From positions 100,589,185-100,653,184 of the forward strand of contig NC_044402.1 in assembly GCF_006542625.1 (NCBI RefSeq): a stretch of DNA of 64,000 bases, written 5' to 3'. This DNA comes from Nomascus leucogenys. Its lineage: Eukaryota > Chordata > Mammalia > Primates > Hylobatidae. Within the stretch, counting starts at the first letter, position 1, and every line of letters begins with the position of its first letter. Positions 23,878 to 33,084 of this stretch are shown here, one piece after another. Under the pieces are notes generated by a model. The model was given only the letters and a program-made list of their open reading frames with translations. It had not been told where the DNA came from and ran no database searches. The position numbers and the translations under genes were made by a program.

Positions 23878-24329
23878 TCAGTGTCACAAGCATATCCCAT
23901 GCTTCAGGTACCATGCTAGGCAAGGCCAGTCCCACATTTGGGAAAATTTGGGCACAAGCACCCAGAGCACGACTAACCAGAAACATGCCTGCATCCGCCT
24001 GCAGCTTGTTCTTACGCTGTGACCCAGATGAATTCAAAGGTTTCTCTTTAAATACTGAATTTGAGTCTACGACAAGACCCATTAAACCTCCCCAGTGTGA
24101 CATCCAGAAACAACACCAGTAGTCCTTTGCTTATAAGGTAAATAATATATACTATTGTAGATAATTTTAGAGTACAAGCTAAAGTCAATAAAAATAAAAC
24201 TTCGTGTTAAATAATAGATCAACGTGACATTACTTCAAATAAATGGTTAATAAACATGCAAGATTTTCTATCTCACTGATAATCAGATTTGTGACAAAAA
24301 CTGCTCTTGGCAAATGGAAGATGCTAATA
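23878..24329. other. No recognised feature
   Basis: No gene or repeat named between the LTR and the Tigger element. Confidence 0.45.
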
Positions 24330-24814
24330 CAGTTCACCCTTGAACAATGTGAGGGTTAGAAGTGTTGACCCCCACACAGTCGAAAATCTGGGTATAACTT
24401 TTGACTCCCCAAAAACTTAACTATTAATAGCCTACTATTAACTGTAGGGCTTACTAATAATGTAAACAGTAGATTAGTTGTGTTATATGTACTATATACT
24501 GTATTTTTGCAATAAAGGCAGAGAAAAAATGTTATTAAGAAAATTATTATAAGAGAAAAAATATTTTTTATTCACTAAGTGGAAGTGGATCATCATAAAG
24601 GTCTTCATCCTCACTGTCTTCACATTGAGTAGATTGAGGAGGAGGAGGAAGAGCAGGGCTGGTCTTGCTGTCAGGGGTGGCAGAGGCAGAACAGGTGGAG
24701 GAAGTGAAAGAAGAGGCAGAAGAGGCAGGCACATTAGATGTAAATGTTATTGAAAAAAATCCACATATAAGTGGACCCGCACAGTTCAAATCCATGTTGC
24801 TCAAGGATCATCTG
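24330..24814 (+). mobile_element. MER2/Tigger-type MITE with TA duplication
   Basis: Left end CAGTTCACCCTTGAACAA and the reverse complement of the right end, CAGATGATCCTTGAGCAA, are matching terminal inverted repeats. TA dinucleotides at 24328-24329 and 24815-24816 are the expected mariner/pogo target duplication. A non-autonomous 485-base copy with no transposase gene. Confidence 0.88.
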
Positions 24815-24930
24815 TACAAATCAGAGAACAAATGCATGCATCCTGAAAGAGTGATAGCCTATTCACTTAGAATACACAACTGGTTCCACTTGCCTTTCTG
24901 TTGGCACAATCTGAACCTAAAATTATCTTC

Positions 24931-25338
24931 CTAGAATACACAGTGACATGAAACCTTTAAAACAAACAAACAAAGAAAAAACCCCTCTGTTAGGTTCATT
25001 TCAGGCAACTCTTCTGAGGACAGAAGGTTTGAACATAAAAAATGCCTGAAACAATGAAAAGATAACCTAATATTTCGCTCCTGTATAGACTGAACAAGTT
25101 CAGCCAAAGTGCATTGTTTGGGTTTCTTCTTTCCAACATGTTTTACCCTCAGGCCAGCAAGGTTATACTTTCTCTTCTCACCCCAAGTCTTCATCTTTTC
25201 TGGAAAATTTCCAAGCTGAGCCCTGGTCTCAGGTCCTAACAACTTGATCTGCTGCACCAGAACACCAAGGGAGTGAGTCATCCCTTTGGATTTGCCTCGG
25301 CAGGTCTTCAACAAGTCTTTGTTTCTCTGCCTATCCAT
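24931..25338 (-). other. Unrecognised 135-codon open frame
   Basis: An ATG-started frame runs antisense between the Tigger element and the L1M at 25440. The product would be basic and lysine-rich in its middle (for example 'KTWGEKRKYNLAGLRVKHVG') with a hydrophobic end. I do not recognise a family. There is no 3' poly(A) or target duplication to prove a processed pseudogene, and no promoter. It could be a decayed pseudogene fragment or a chance frame. No function is assigned. Confidence 0.2.
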
Positions 25339-25439
25339 CCCTCAACCGCTTGACATTGGCTAGTGTCCACGATGGGTTTTTCTTTTAGTTTCTGTTGTCT
25401 TCCATCTTTTTACTTTTTTAAAAAATTATAATGATAAAG

Positions 25440-26565
25440 AAGTGCACAAAGTTAAAAGGGTAAGTTTCACCCCTTTCACCATCACCCTAAGGGTCAAAGG
25501 GTTACCAGGGTCAACAGTGTGAGTATCCTTCAAGAGACAGGAATTTCCATCCTCCCCACCCTGCCCCCTTGCTGTTTAGAGCTCATACTGTACATACACA
25601 GTGTTCTGACTTGCTCTTATCACTCAAAAATATATCATGGACACTCTTCCATGTCAACACATACATAGCTCCCTCATTTTTAAACAGCTATTTATTTTTC
25701 TGCAGTGTAGATGTGCCCAAATAGAGAAATAGATGAACCATTCCTCTATTTATAAACGTGGAATGTGGTCCAAATTTTTTTGGCCCTTACAAATGACAAT
25801 CGACATATCTGTAAATATATTTTTGCACACTTAATATTTCTGTAGATGAGATCACTTGTAGTGGAAAAGTGTGGTTAAAGGATACATGCATTTTCAATAT
25901 CTATATGTTCTGCAAATTACTTTCCAAAAATGTTTATTAATTCACACTCCAGTCAGCTAAGTATGAAAGTTCCTATTTCTTATAGACACAAACACCTGAT
26001 AGTAAAACATATTTTTGCCAATCTGACAAATAACAGATGCTATCTTGTTTTTATTTATGCTATGATCATTGATGAGGTTGGGTATGTTTTCATATGCTTA
26101 TTAGCACATAGTCCTTCTTTTGAGAATTGTCTATTTTCTTTGTCCATTTTCTTATTTTGCTGCTTCTCTTGTTTCATATTGATTTCAAGAAGTTGTCTGT
26201 ATTACCCATATTAACCCTTTCCTGTTGTGTATACATGCTGCATGTATTTTCTCCCCTTAGGTAACATTGTTTATGGTACCCTTCACTTGATAGACATGTT
26301 AAATTTTTATAGTCTTCTCTGTTTAATTTTTTTGTTATAGTTTCTGAAATTTTTTCATGATATTTCTAATTAGTATTATAAAGCTCTTATAAGGAGCCCT
26401 TATAGCTCCTACCTACAGTACTTACTAAGAAGCAGCCTTCGATTATAAATATTGTAAATATTGTAAAAGTCTCCTATATTTTCTTTTAGTCTTTTACAGT
26501 TTTTTATGTTTAGATTATTAATCCATCTGGAATTTTTTCTGGAATATGAGCTAAGACTGTATTAG
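25440..26565 (-). mobile_element. L1M, antisense
   Basis: Antisense old L1: 'cctctatttataaacgtgga', 'tgatgaggttgggtatgtt', 'cttctcttgtttcatattg', 'gtaacattgtttatggtacc', 'ttaatccatctggaattttt'. About 1.1 kb, no open frame. 26399-26450 does not fit L1 and copies sequence at 28908. Confidence 0.7.
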
Positions 26566-27260
26566 TCACGCTTCATTCAACAGAAGGATTTTTTTTACTC
26601 AGATAATTGTGGGTGTTCAGATAACAACTGTGGGTGTTCAACAAGCAGACACAGGTATATTAAATGTTTATATTAAATGCTTTAATATCAGGTGTTTGTG
26701 AGTGTCTATAAGAAATAGTGACAGGGTGACTCAGAGACCCAGGCTCCTTCCATCCTAACTCTACCCTCCTCTTGGTAAGGGGTCAGCAAACTACAACCCG
26801 TAGGCCACACACAGCCCACTGCCTGTTTTTTTAAATAAAGTATTATTGGAACATAGCCATGCCTATTTGTTTACATAGTGCCTATGGCTGCTTTCCATAA
26901 AACAGCAGAGTTGAGCAGTTTTGATAGAGACTATATGATCCACAAAGCCTAAAATATTTACTATTTGGCCCTTTACAGAAAAAGTTTCCTGACTTCTGCT
27001 TTGAAGTCTCAGGGTCCTTAGTTTCCACATGGCAGATGGGGAAGAGAGATCATGTGGGAGGCTGTCCATGCATGAGGCCTGGAAGGGGAGTACAACACTT
27101 TCACCTACATTCCCCTGGCCAGAATTCAGTCCCTGGCTTCACCTAACAATTTGGGAAGCTAGGAAATGTGAATTTATTGTGCGCTGAGGAGGAAAGGGAA
27201 TAATTAGCCATATTCTGCCAAGGTGTTCCCTGCAATTATCTGTTTCTTCCTTCCTATTTT
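26540..27260. repeat. Old repeat interrupted by a hAT element
   Basis: 'gacccaggctccttccatcc' on the left and 'cctggccagaattcagtccc', 'ctaggaaatgtgaattt' on the right resemble one mammalian repeat type that I recall but cannot name. It is split by 26777-26998. Confidence 0.5.
26777..26998 (-). mobile_element. hAT-Charlie-type MITE
   Basis: Ends AAGGGGTCAGCAAACTAC and, reverse-complemented, CAGAAGTCAGGAAACTTTT match as terminal inverted repeats. The interior 'aaagcctaaaatatttacta', 'tttggccctttacag' and 'attattggaacatagccatg' is that of a very common non-autonomous hAT element of the MER class. No transposase. Confidence 0.85.
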
Positions 27261-27269
27261 TAATCAGAA

Positions 27270-27680
27270 TAGGCTAGATTACACTGCAGAAACAACCAAC
27301 CATCAAATCTCAGTTGCTTAGAACAACAAAGATTTATTTCTTGATCATACTACATGTCCACTAATGCTCAGCAGGGATGGCATTGCTCATTGTTGCCATT
27401 CACTCCGGTCCGATGAAGCAGTCACCACCACACACCTTGATGTTGCAGCACTAGGAAGAAAAGAGAATGTGGTGACTGATGTCCCAACTCTTAACTTCTG
27501 ACTCAAAGTGATACTCATCACTTCCGGCCACCTTTCATTGGCTGAAGCAACTCGCAGGGCTATACTATACTTTAGTCACGTGGGGAAGTGCAATCTTATG
27601 TGCTTCGAAGGCAGCAGAGCTGGAATATTTGTGAACAGCCCTACTGGATTGCACACTAACCAACACAGAACACATATTCA
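27270..27680. repeat. Second old repeat of the 26540 type
   Basis: 'ctcagttgcttagaacaaca', 'aagatttatttcttgatcat', 'cacttccggcc', 'tttcattggctgaagcaact' share wording with the repeat at 26540-27260. Tentative. Confidence 0.45.
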
Positions 27681-27689
27681 TCCCCTTCC

Positions 27690-29344
27690 TAGGGGAGATA
27701 ACTCAGATTCCATTCAGTCACTGCACACAAAGTCCAAGATCCTAGATGGTAGATGCCCTCCCCAATAAGTTTGAATATTGCCTAGTGATCTGGAGTCTAG
27801 CAACTAAAATTCCCCTCTGTTCCCACTACTCATTCAGACATCAAAATCCTAATAGAGTCACAACTGACCATGGCCTAAAACAGGTTTCCAGGATCTGAGC
27901 TATATCCACGAATGTAAGCCCTGCTCTGAACGATCATGCCTAGACAATCAGGAGCCTGGTACAATCTAGGGGTGGCAAGCGGGGAATACGGCATTTTGCA
28001 GAAATCAATACTGCAAGAAAAGAGTTAGCTTTATTGAAGGATATGGCATTGTTTCTCTAGGCTTACAATTAAGCACCCCAAATAAAGAGTGTAGGTGACA
28101 ATGTGGAGGAAAGCAGTACGCACAGATTAAAAATACCTACATGTAAATGTTAAAAAATATAAACGAACATACTTTGTTCATCCCTCAGAAAACATCTGCT
28201 CTTACGGTTCTTGTTTTGTTTGCTTAAGAAAAGATCTTCACATTTCTATTTAGTTTAGAAAATAGTAAAATGCTATTCAATCTCTGGATTGTAATCACAG
28301 AGAGTCATTTTAAACAATACTGTCAAACTAGCATTACATAGATCAAGATTTTAAACAATGTAATTTTTCAAATAAACTTTGACCATCTGGTGAAAACACC
28401 AACATATATCTTATTCATATTTTATTTCTTCAGACTTTTCTATCTCCCTATAATAATAGGAATGTAATGCATATTTTAAAAATCATTTATGCCTAACTCA
28501 GAAAAATAATGCTTTGTTAGTTATATGATGTGCAAGAAGCTTTTACATGTTTCAATAAGCATATTAAATCCTCTTTAACAGAAACAGAAGTTTTCATTAT
28601 TTCCAGAAGAAATTAATTTGAACAGCAAAAAGTTCAAGTTTGATTTGAAATTCAATGTCTGTAAAACTTTTAAAACTCTATTTTTTGGGGGGGGGGGCTT
28701 GGCCCCTTAGCTAACTCTTGAAACATATAATTGTTTTCTTCGAAGTTATTCTATACTTGTCTTTTCATGGGCTAGGCCTCCACTCACAGTAGAGAATTAG
28801 TTTTAGCTTAGTCTGTGGTACAATGGCTATTCTTACCTGCCTAGTCTCTGTTTTTTCATTGATTCACTGCTTTAACATCTTTGCTCTCAACACATACAGC
28901 ATTTATTCTTATAGCTCCTACCTACAGTACTTACTAAGAAGCAGGCTTTGATTAGAAAGGCCGTATATGGTCTTCTTAAAATCCTTTCTTCTCTCTGGTC
29001 ATATTCAGTTCTTGAAGGCATTTTTTTCTGTCAGACTTCACTAAGCAAGTTAGATTTGGAGTCATGGGAAGATTATGAAGTGGTGGAAGAAAAGAATGAA
29101 GACTGGATTCAATGTTATTTCCAAAGCCCTTCCTAGGAAAAGTGTCGTTTATTATTCATTTTGGAATTCTAATTATGGAGGAAACCTCCCAAAAACATAA
29201 ATTATTTAACCAGAGGACCTAAGAAGTGCATCAAACTTCAAGTCAAATGGCTACAAGTTACTTATTACACCTAAATTTAATAAGCAATAGGATGTTTGTT
29301 CTTTATGTGTGGTATGGCTTCTAGAAGCAAGCTTTTCTCTCTGT
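27690..29344. other. Mostly unique AT-rich DNA
   Basis: Contains an 11-base G run at 28687-28697 after six T's. 28908-28957 is duplicated at 26399-26448. No gene recognised. Confidence 0.45.
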
Positions 29345-29860
29345 AGCACAGGCAGGGTCCAACGGTCTAGGTTCAAATTCTTCCTTTACCACTTACTAGC
29401 TAAAAACTTAGGCAACTTATTTCACCTCTCTGTGCCTCAGTTTCTTTCTTTCTTTTGTTTTAAAGGCTCTGGCTCTGTTGCCCACACTGGAGCGAAGGGG
29501 TGTGATCCTGGCTCACTGCAACCTTAGCCTCCCTGGCTCAGGTAATCCTCCCACCTCAGCCTCCTGAGTAGCTGGGACTACAGGCGTGCACCACCATGCC
29601 CGGCCAATTATTATTATTTGTTTGTTTGTTTGTTTTGGAGAAATGGAGTTTCACTATGTTGCCCAGGCTGGTCTTGATCTCCAGGGCTCAAGAGATTCGC
29701 CCACCTCGGTCTCCGAAAGTGTTGGGATTACAGGTGTGAGCCAATAGGCCCAGCCCTCGGTTTATCTGTAAAACAGGACAAAAATAGTATCTACCTGATG
29801 GGGTTCTTCGAAGGATTAAATGAGCTGGTACTTATAAAGCACTTGCTAATGTCTGTTAAA
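29345..29860 (+). mobile_element. MIR SINE split by an Alu
   Basis: Left half 'gttcaaattcttcctttacc', 'acttactagctaaaaac', 'cctctctgtgcctcagtttc'; right half from 29764 'atctgtaaaacaggacaaaa', 'ggattaaatgagctggtact'. Joined, they follow the MIR order exactly. Confidence 0.88.
29444..29754 (-). mobile_element. AluJ inserted in MIR, antisense
   Basis: 'gctctggctctgttgcccac' to 'gtgagccaataggcccagc', with a (GTTT)n linker. Target duplication CCTCAGTTT (29435-29443) and CCTCGGTTT (29755-29763), one change. Confidence 0.9.
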
Positions 29861-30479
29861 TAAATTATATGATCCACACACCAATCCAAGGCGATCATAA
29901 GGTAGCAAGAACCACCACTCCAAGTCACATAAGAAAATGAATTCCTTTCGTTTTAGCTCCTCTCTTTATTTCAGCAGTGCGTTGTCAACAGGGCCACATT
30001 ATGTTAGCAGATTTGAACTTTATCCACAAGGTGTTTGTATTTTATTTCAAATTATGAATTCCTGAACATCGGATTATGTACGATTCTGCAGTGCCCTCGG
30101 AGGCCCATTAGAGTCTGGAGCTCGAGAGGCATAACCAACTCTGGTCTGATATTTATAAGGAGCTTGACAGCCAAGGAGCCACTCTGAAGCAGTTATTGGT
30201 ATTGCCAAAAAAAAAAAAAAAAAAAAAAGGAAGCTAAGAAGTCACCCTTCTAAATACATACATACATACATACATACATACTGAATTGGAGAGCTGCCTG
30301 CATTTCACTCTACTGCCTCTGGAAGAGGAGTGTTATCTAAAGTGCTTCCATCATGAATAATGATTGAGAAACTGCTTTTACTCTCCCAACTACTGTACTC
30401 CCAGGCAGAAACCCACGGCTGAAGCCCACGATGCCCATGTGTAACTTGGTTATTACACACACGTTTGGAACCCAGTGTG
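29861..30479. other. Promoter-upstream stretch with simple repeats
   Basis: Holds an A22 run (30207-30228) and a (CATA)n tract (30253-30281). The remainder is repeat-free and could contain proximal regulatory sequence, though nothing specific is evident. Confidence 0.5.
30207..30281. repeat. A22 run followed by (CATA)n
   Basis: Twenty-two A's, then 24 bases, then about seven ATAC/CATA units. Confidence 0.9.
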
Positions 30480-31012
30480 CAGACGCGCAGCGCAGAGGAG
30501 GCGGCGGAACACCCCGGGTTGGTCGGGTTTCCAAGGGCCGACCCGAGCCCCAGCACTTTTTCCGCGCCTGATTTTTCAGGTCATTTTCGAATGGGCTATC
30601 TTTGTTTACATTTTGAGCTTGGATCCTCTCCAGAAAGCATTACTACCTTCTAAAAGGAAAAACATCTCGTATTTGCAGACAGTGCTGGGGGAGCAAAGTT
30701 CATTTTCTCGGGTAGGAGAAGATGATTCTCTTGCAACACGTGCAGATTGTGACCAAATCTTTCAATAACGGGGAGTTTCGGTGAAGTGGAGGTTTGGGGA
30801 AAGGCGAGGAGGTCGGTCTGGAGCAAGCAAGCAAAGTGCGGAAGCTGTACGGGGATTCTTCTAGAAAGTGGGGTGGGAAAGGAGCTAGGGAGGGCGTGTG
30901 GAGGGACGAGATCTGTGTCAGAACGTGCGTGTGAGCGGATACAAAACCCGAGAGAGGCGTGAGCAGCGCTGTGTGTGCGAGCGGGAGCTAGGGCGCCGGC
31001 TGGGGTGTGTGC

Positions 31013-31024
31013 GCCTGGTGAGTG
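31013..31024 (+). other. Alternative candidate splice donor in the CpG island
   Basis: The sequence CCTG|GTGAGTGAC matches the donor consensus at GTGAGT. It lies 321 bases upstream of the donor at 31339 and could define an alternative leader exon starting somewhere after 30.78 kb. Transcript data would decide. Confidence 0.35.
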
Positions 31025-31040
31025 ACACCGAGGGGAAGGC

Positions 31041-31061
31041 GGGCGGGCCGGCGGGCGGGGG
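31041..31061 (+). promoter_or_regulatory. G-quadruplex motif with overlapping GC boxes
   Basis: Four G-tracts (31041-31043, 31045-31047, 31053-31055, 31057-31061) are separated by loops of 1, 5 and 1 bases, meeting the usual G4 rule. The same bases contain GGGCGG cores for Sp/KLF factors. The motif lies just downstream of the donor candidate at 31018 and about 280 bases upstream of the donor at 31339. Confidence 0.6.
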
Positions 31062-31079
31062 AAGCCTGCGAGGGGCGGG

Positions 31080-31338
31080 AGTGTCCCTGCGTGGGGCGGC
31101 CGAGCCGGAGTTGTGTCAGTGAAGGAATCCAGTCCGGGGGCCGAGCTGGCTGCGCCCTCCGCTGCAGGCGCCGGCAGCGCGGGGCGAGCTCCGGACGGCG
31201 CGCGGCCCAGGCAGCGGCTCCCGCTCGGCCCGCCCTCCGAGCCGCAGGAGCCGCCACTGCCGCGGCGCCTCCCCTGGCGACCGCGCCCCCGGGCCCCGGC
31301 TCTGGCCCCGGACGGAGCGGCCGGCGCTCGACACAAAG
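31080..31338 (+). other. Putative non-coding first exon, donor at 31339
   Basis: The block ends in ACACAAAG followed by GTAAGC, a near-consensus 5' splice site with GT at 31339-31340. No ATG occurs between about 30900 and 31338, so the exon would be 5' UTR only, with translation starting in an exon outside the window. The start is a guess because the transcription start site cannot be read from sequence. A second donor upstream (CTG|GTGAGTG, GT at 31018-31019) could end an alternative first exon. No convincing coding exon follows in the next 32 kb, consistent with a long first intron. Confidence 0.5.
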
Positions 31339-32212
31339 GTAAGCCCGCGACCCCCTCCACGCCGGGCCGGCTGGGGATGCAGGGCGCGGGCGGACGCGGC
31401 GGGGCCTGCGCGGCCGGGACAGAGACTCGGCTGGGCCGAGCGTTCCGCAGCCCGGGCCGCCCAGCCTCCACCGCCTCCCGGGGCGCTGGGTGTGGCCCGC
31501 GCTCGGCGCCGAGGCGGGCTGGTGGCGCAGACCGGACGCGAAGGTCGCCGTTCTTCCTTTCTCCGGCCGGCGCGGGCAAGCGGGAGGAGGCGCCGGCTGG
31601 GACGCACAGTGGCGCTCCCCGGGCGAGCGTGTGGCCGCCGCGCTCCGACGTGGACCCGCCCGCCCCGGATCTGAATCGCCCGCGGCCGCCGTCCCTCGCC
31701 TGCCGTCCTCCCGCGTGGGCGTCCCCGTCCCCTCCCAAGCCGGAGAGAGACCCACCGCCCCCCAAGCCGCTCTTTGGCCCGGAGCCGCAAAGCCCACGTC
31801 AGCCGCGACCACCCCGCCCTCGGATCCCAGCCGGGTGCGGGGGCCGCGGCCCCAGGGAACCCGGCGCCCAGCGGGAGCGGGATGCGTCGGCGTCCGCGCT
31901 GCGCGGGCAGGCGGGGGTGGCCGGAGGAGACGCCGAGCGCCCTGGCCGCGGGACGAAGCGGTCGCGCCGCCGCCTTTGGGCGGGGGGACCCCGGAGTCCG
32001 CGGGCGGCGGACCCGAGCGGGAGACGGGGCTGTCGTAGGAGGCGCTCCCGCTGGACTTCGGCGCACTCTGAATATCACGCTGCCGCACACGCGGGGCTGA
32101 AGGGCCGAGTCTTCACCTGCGCGGGGATGCGGCGGAAGCGTCGCGTCTTCGCGAGTGGAGCTTTCGTGTTCCCGCGGGGTTGGTGTGTTTGTGAACTTCA
32201 CGAGCTTCTCGT

Positions 32213-32238
32213 CCCCCCCCCCCCCCCCCCCCCCCCCC
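32213..32238. repeat. Poly(C) run, 26 bases
   Basis: An uninterrupted run of 26 C sits at the right edge of the CpG island, between GT and GCAATCC. On the minus strand it is G26. Runs of this length are uncommon and unstable. They can form an i-motif or quadruplex, and the length may be wrong in the assembly. Confidence 0.9.
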
Positions 32239-32978
32239 GCAATCCTGGTTTTAGCAGATGTCAGGGTTTTGGAGACCTGACACTTTTCGTGAAAGATTCT
32301 TTCTGTACGTTTTCTTTTGACTGTATTACAGGGTTTGTAGCTTGAGAGCTAGTGAAAACCCTTGAACTTCAAACACAGTGTCTTTGCTTATTTTTTGAAA
32401 TTTAAACATTAAAATACGTACCAGCCCCCTCACAAGCCGACAGGCTTTAAGACAAACGACTCTGAAATTTTAGAACCTGTGCGGAGAAAGTGGTTTTATA
32501 CCAGTACTTGAAATAGTAAGATCATGTAACCTTTTTAACATCGTTTTAGTTTGTCTTTAAGGAAGGATTCAGCACCACTTTGATTGGTACTATTTTCCAG
32601 AGTTTAAGCAGATGTATGTAATATAGCAGGGAAAAGGACAGGAAGTCAGAAATCTCTTCACTCTGAAAAAAAAAAAAAGACTTCAAATAATGCAACCAAT
32701 ACCCAGAAAATAGAGTGGCCATCTGGATAAGGTATTTGATAGGCCTTATGAAATTGTGTTGCTTAAACAGAAAGCAATGTGTTGTTAGGGCAGTTTTATC
32801 TAGTAACTGTCGTGTTTAAAAATATCTGCGTATGATATTCTTTGTTGAATTTTAACTGGGGAAAAATCAACTTTGGGAATGGGTTTCTATTTGGACAAGG
32901 CAAATACTGCAGTTTCTAATTAGAGTTTTGGAATAAGCTCAAGCTGTGTTAAAACCTATTGTATGGAGCAGCAGAACA

Positions 32979-33040
32979 GAAAACATGTCAAATTCTGTAT
33001 CTGTGTGGGAGAAAACATGTCGAATTCTGTATCTGTGTGG
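32979..33040 (+). repeat. Tandem duplication, period 32
   Basis: Two 30-base copies (32979-33008 and 33011-33040) differ by one A/G change and are separated by two bases. Confidence 0.92.
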
Positions 33041-33046
33041 CTTTAA

Positions 33047-33048
<2 letters not shown>

Positions 33049-33079
<31 letters not shown>
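33049..33079. repeat. (CA)n microsatellite
   Basis: About 15 AC units directly after the tandem duplication. Confidence 0.95.

Positions 33080-33084
<5 letters not shown>

Larger units (their letters stand above)
30780..32170 (+). promoter_or_regulatory. CpG-island promoter of an unidentified gene
   Basis: This is the only strongly GC-rich, CpG-dense block in an otherwise AT-rich window, with a weaker CpG shoulder at 30480-30560. It holds several GC boxes (GGGCGG type) around 31041-31080 and 31090-31100 and no convincing TATA box, as in dispersed-initiation CpG-island promoters that bind Sp/KLF factors. Two plus-strand splice donors lie inside it, which points to rightward transcription. Long open frames exist on both strands, but that is expected where stop codons are rare in GC-rich DNA. 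I do not recognise the gene. A bidirectional promoter cannot be excluded. Confidence 0.88.

Noticed and set aside
28681..28700. T6-G11 run as a functional quadruplex
   Set aside because: A single G run of 11 in AT-rich DNA without partner tracts. Probably a simple homopolymer.
30650..32345. Several overlapping 360-410 codon open frames on both strands
   Set aside because: They overlap on both strands in several frames, are rich in Ala, Arg, Pro and Gly, and arise because stop codons are rare in CpG-island DNA. The plus-strand one begins at a GTG, not ATG.
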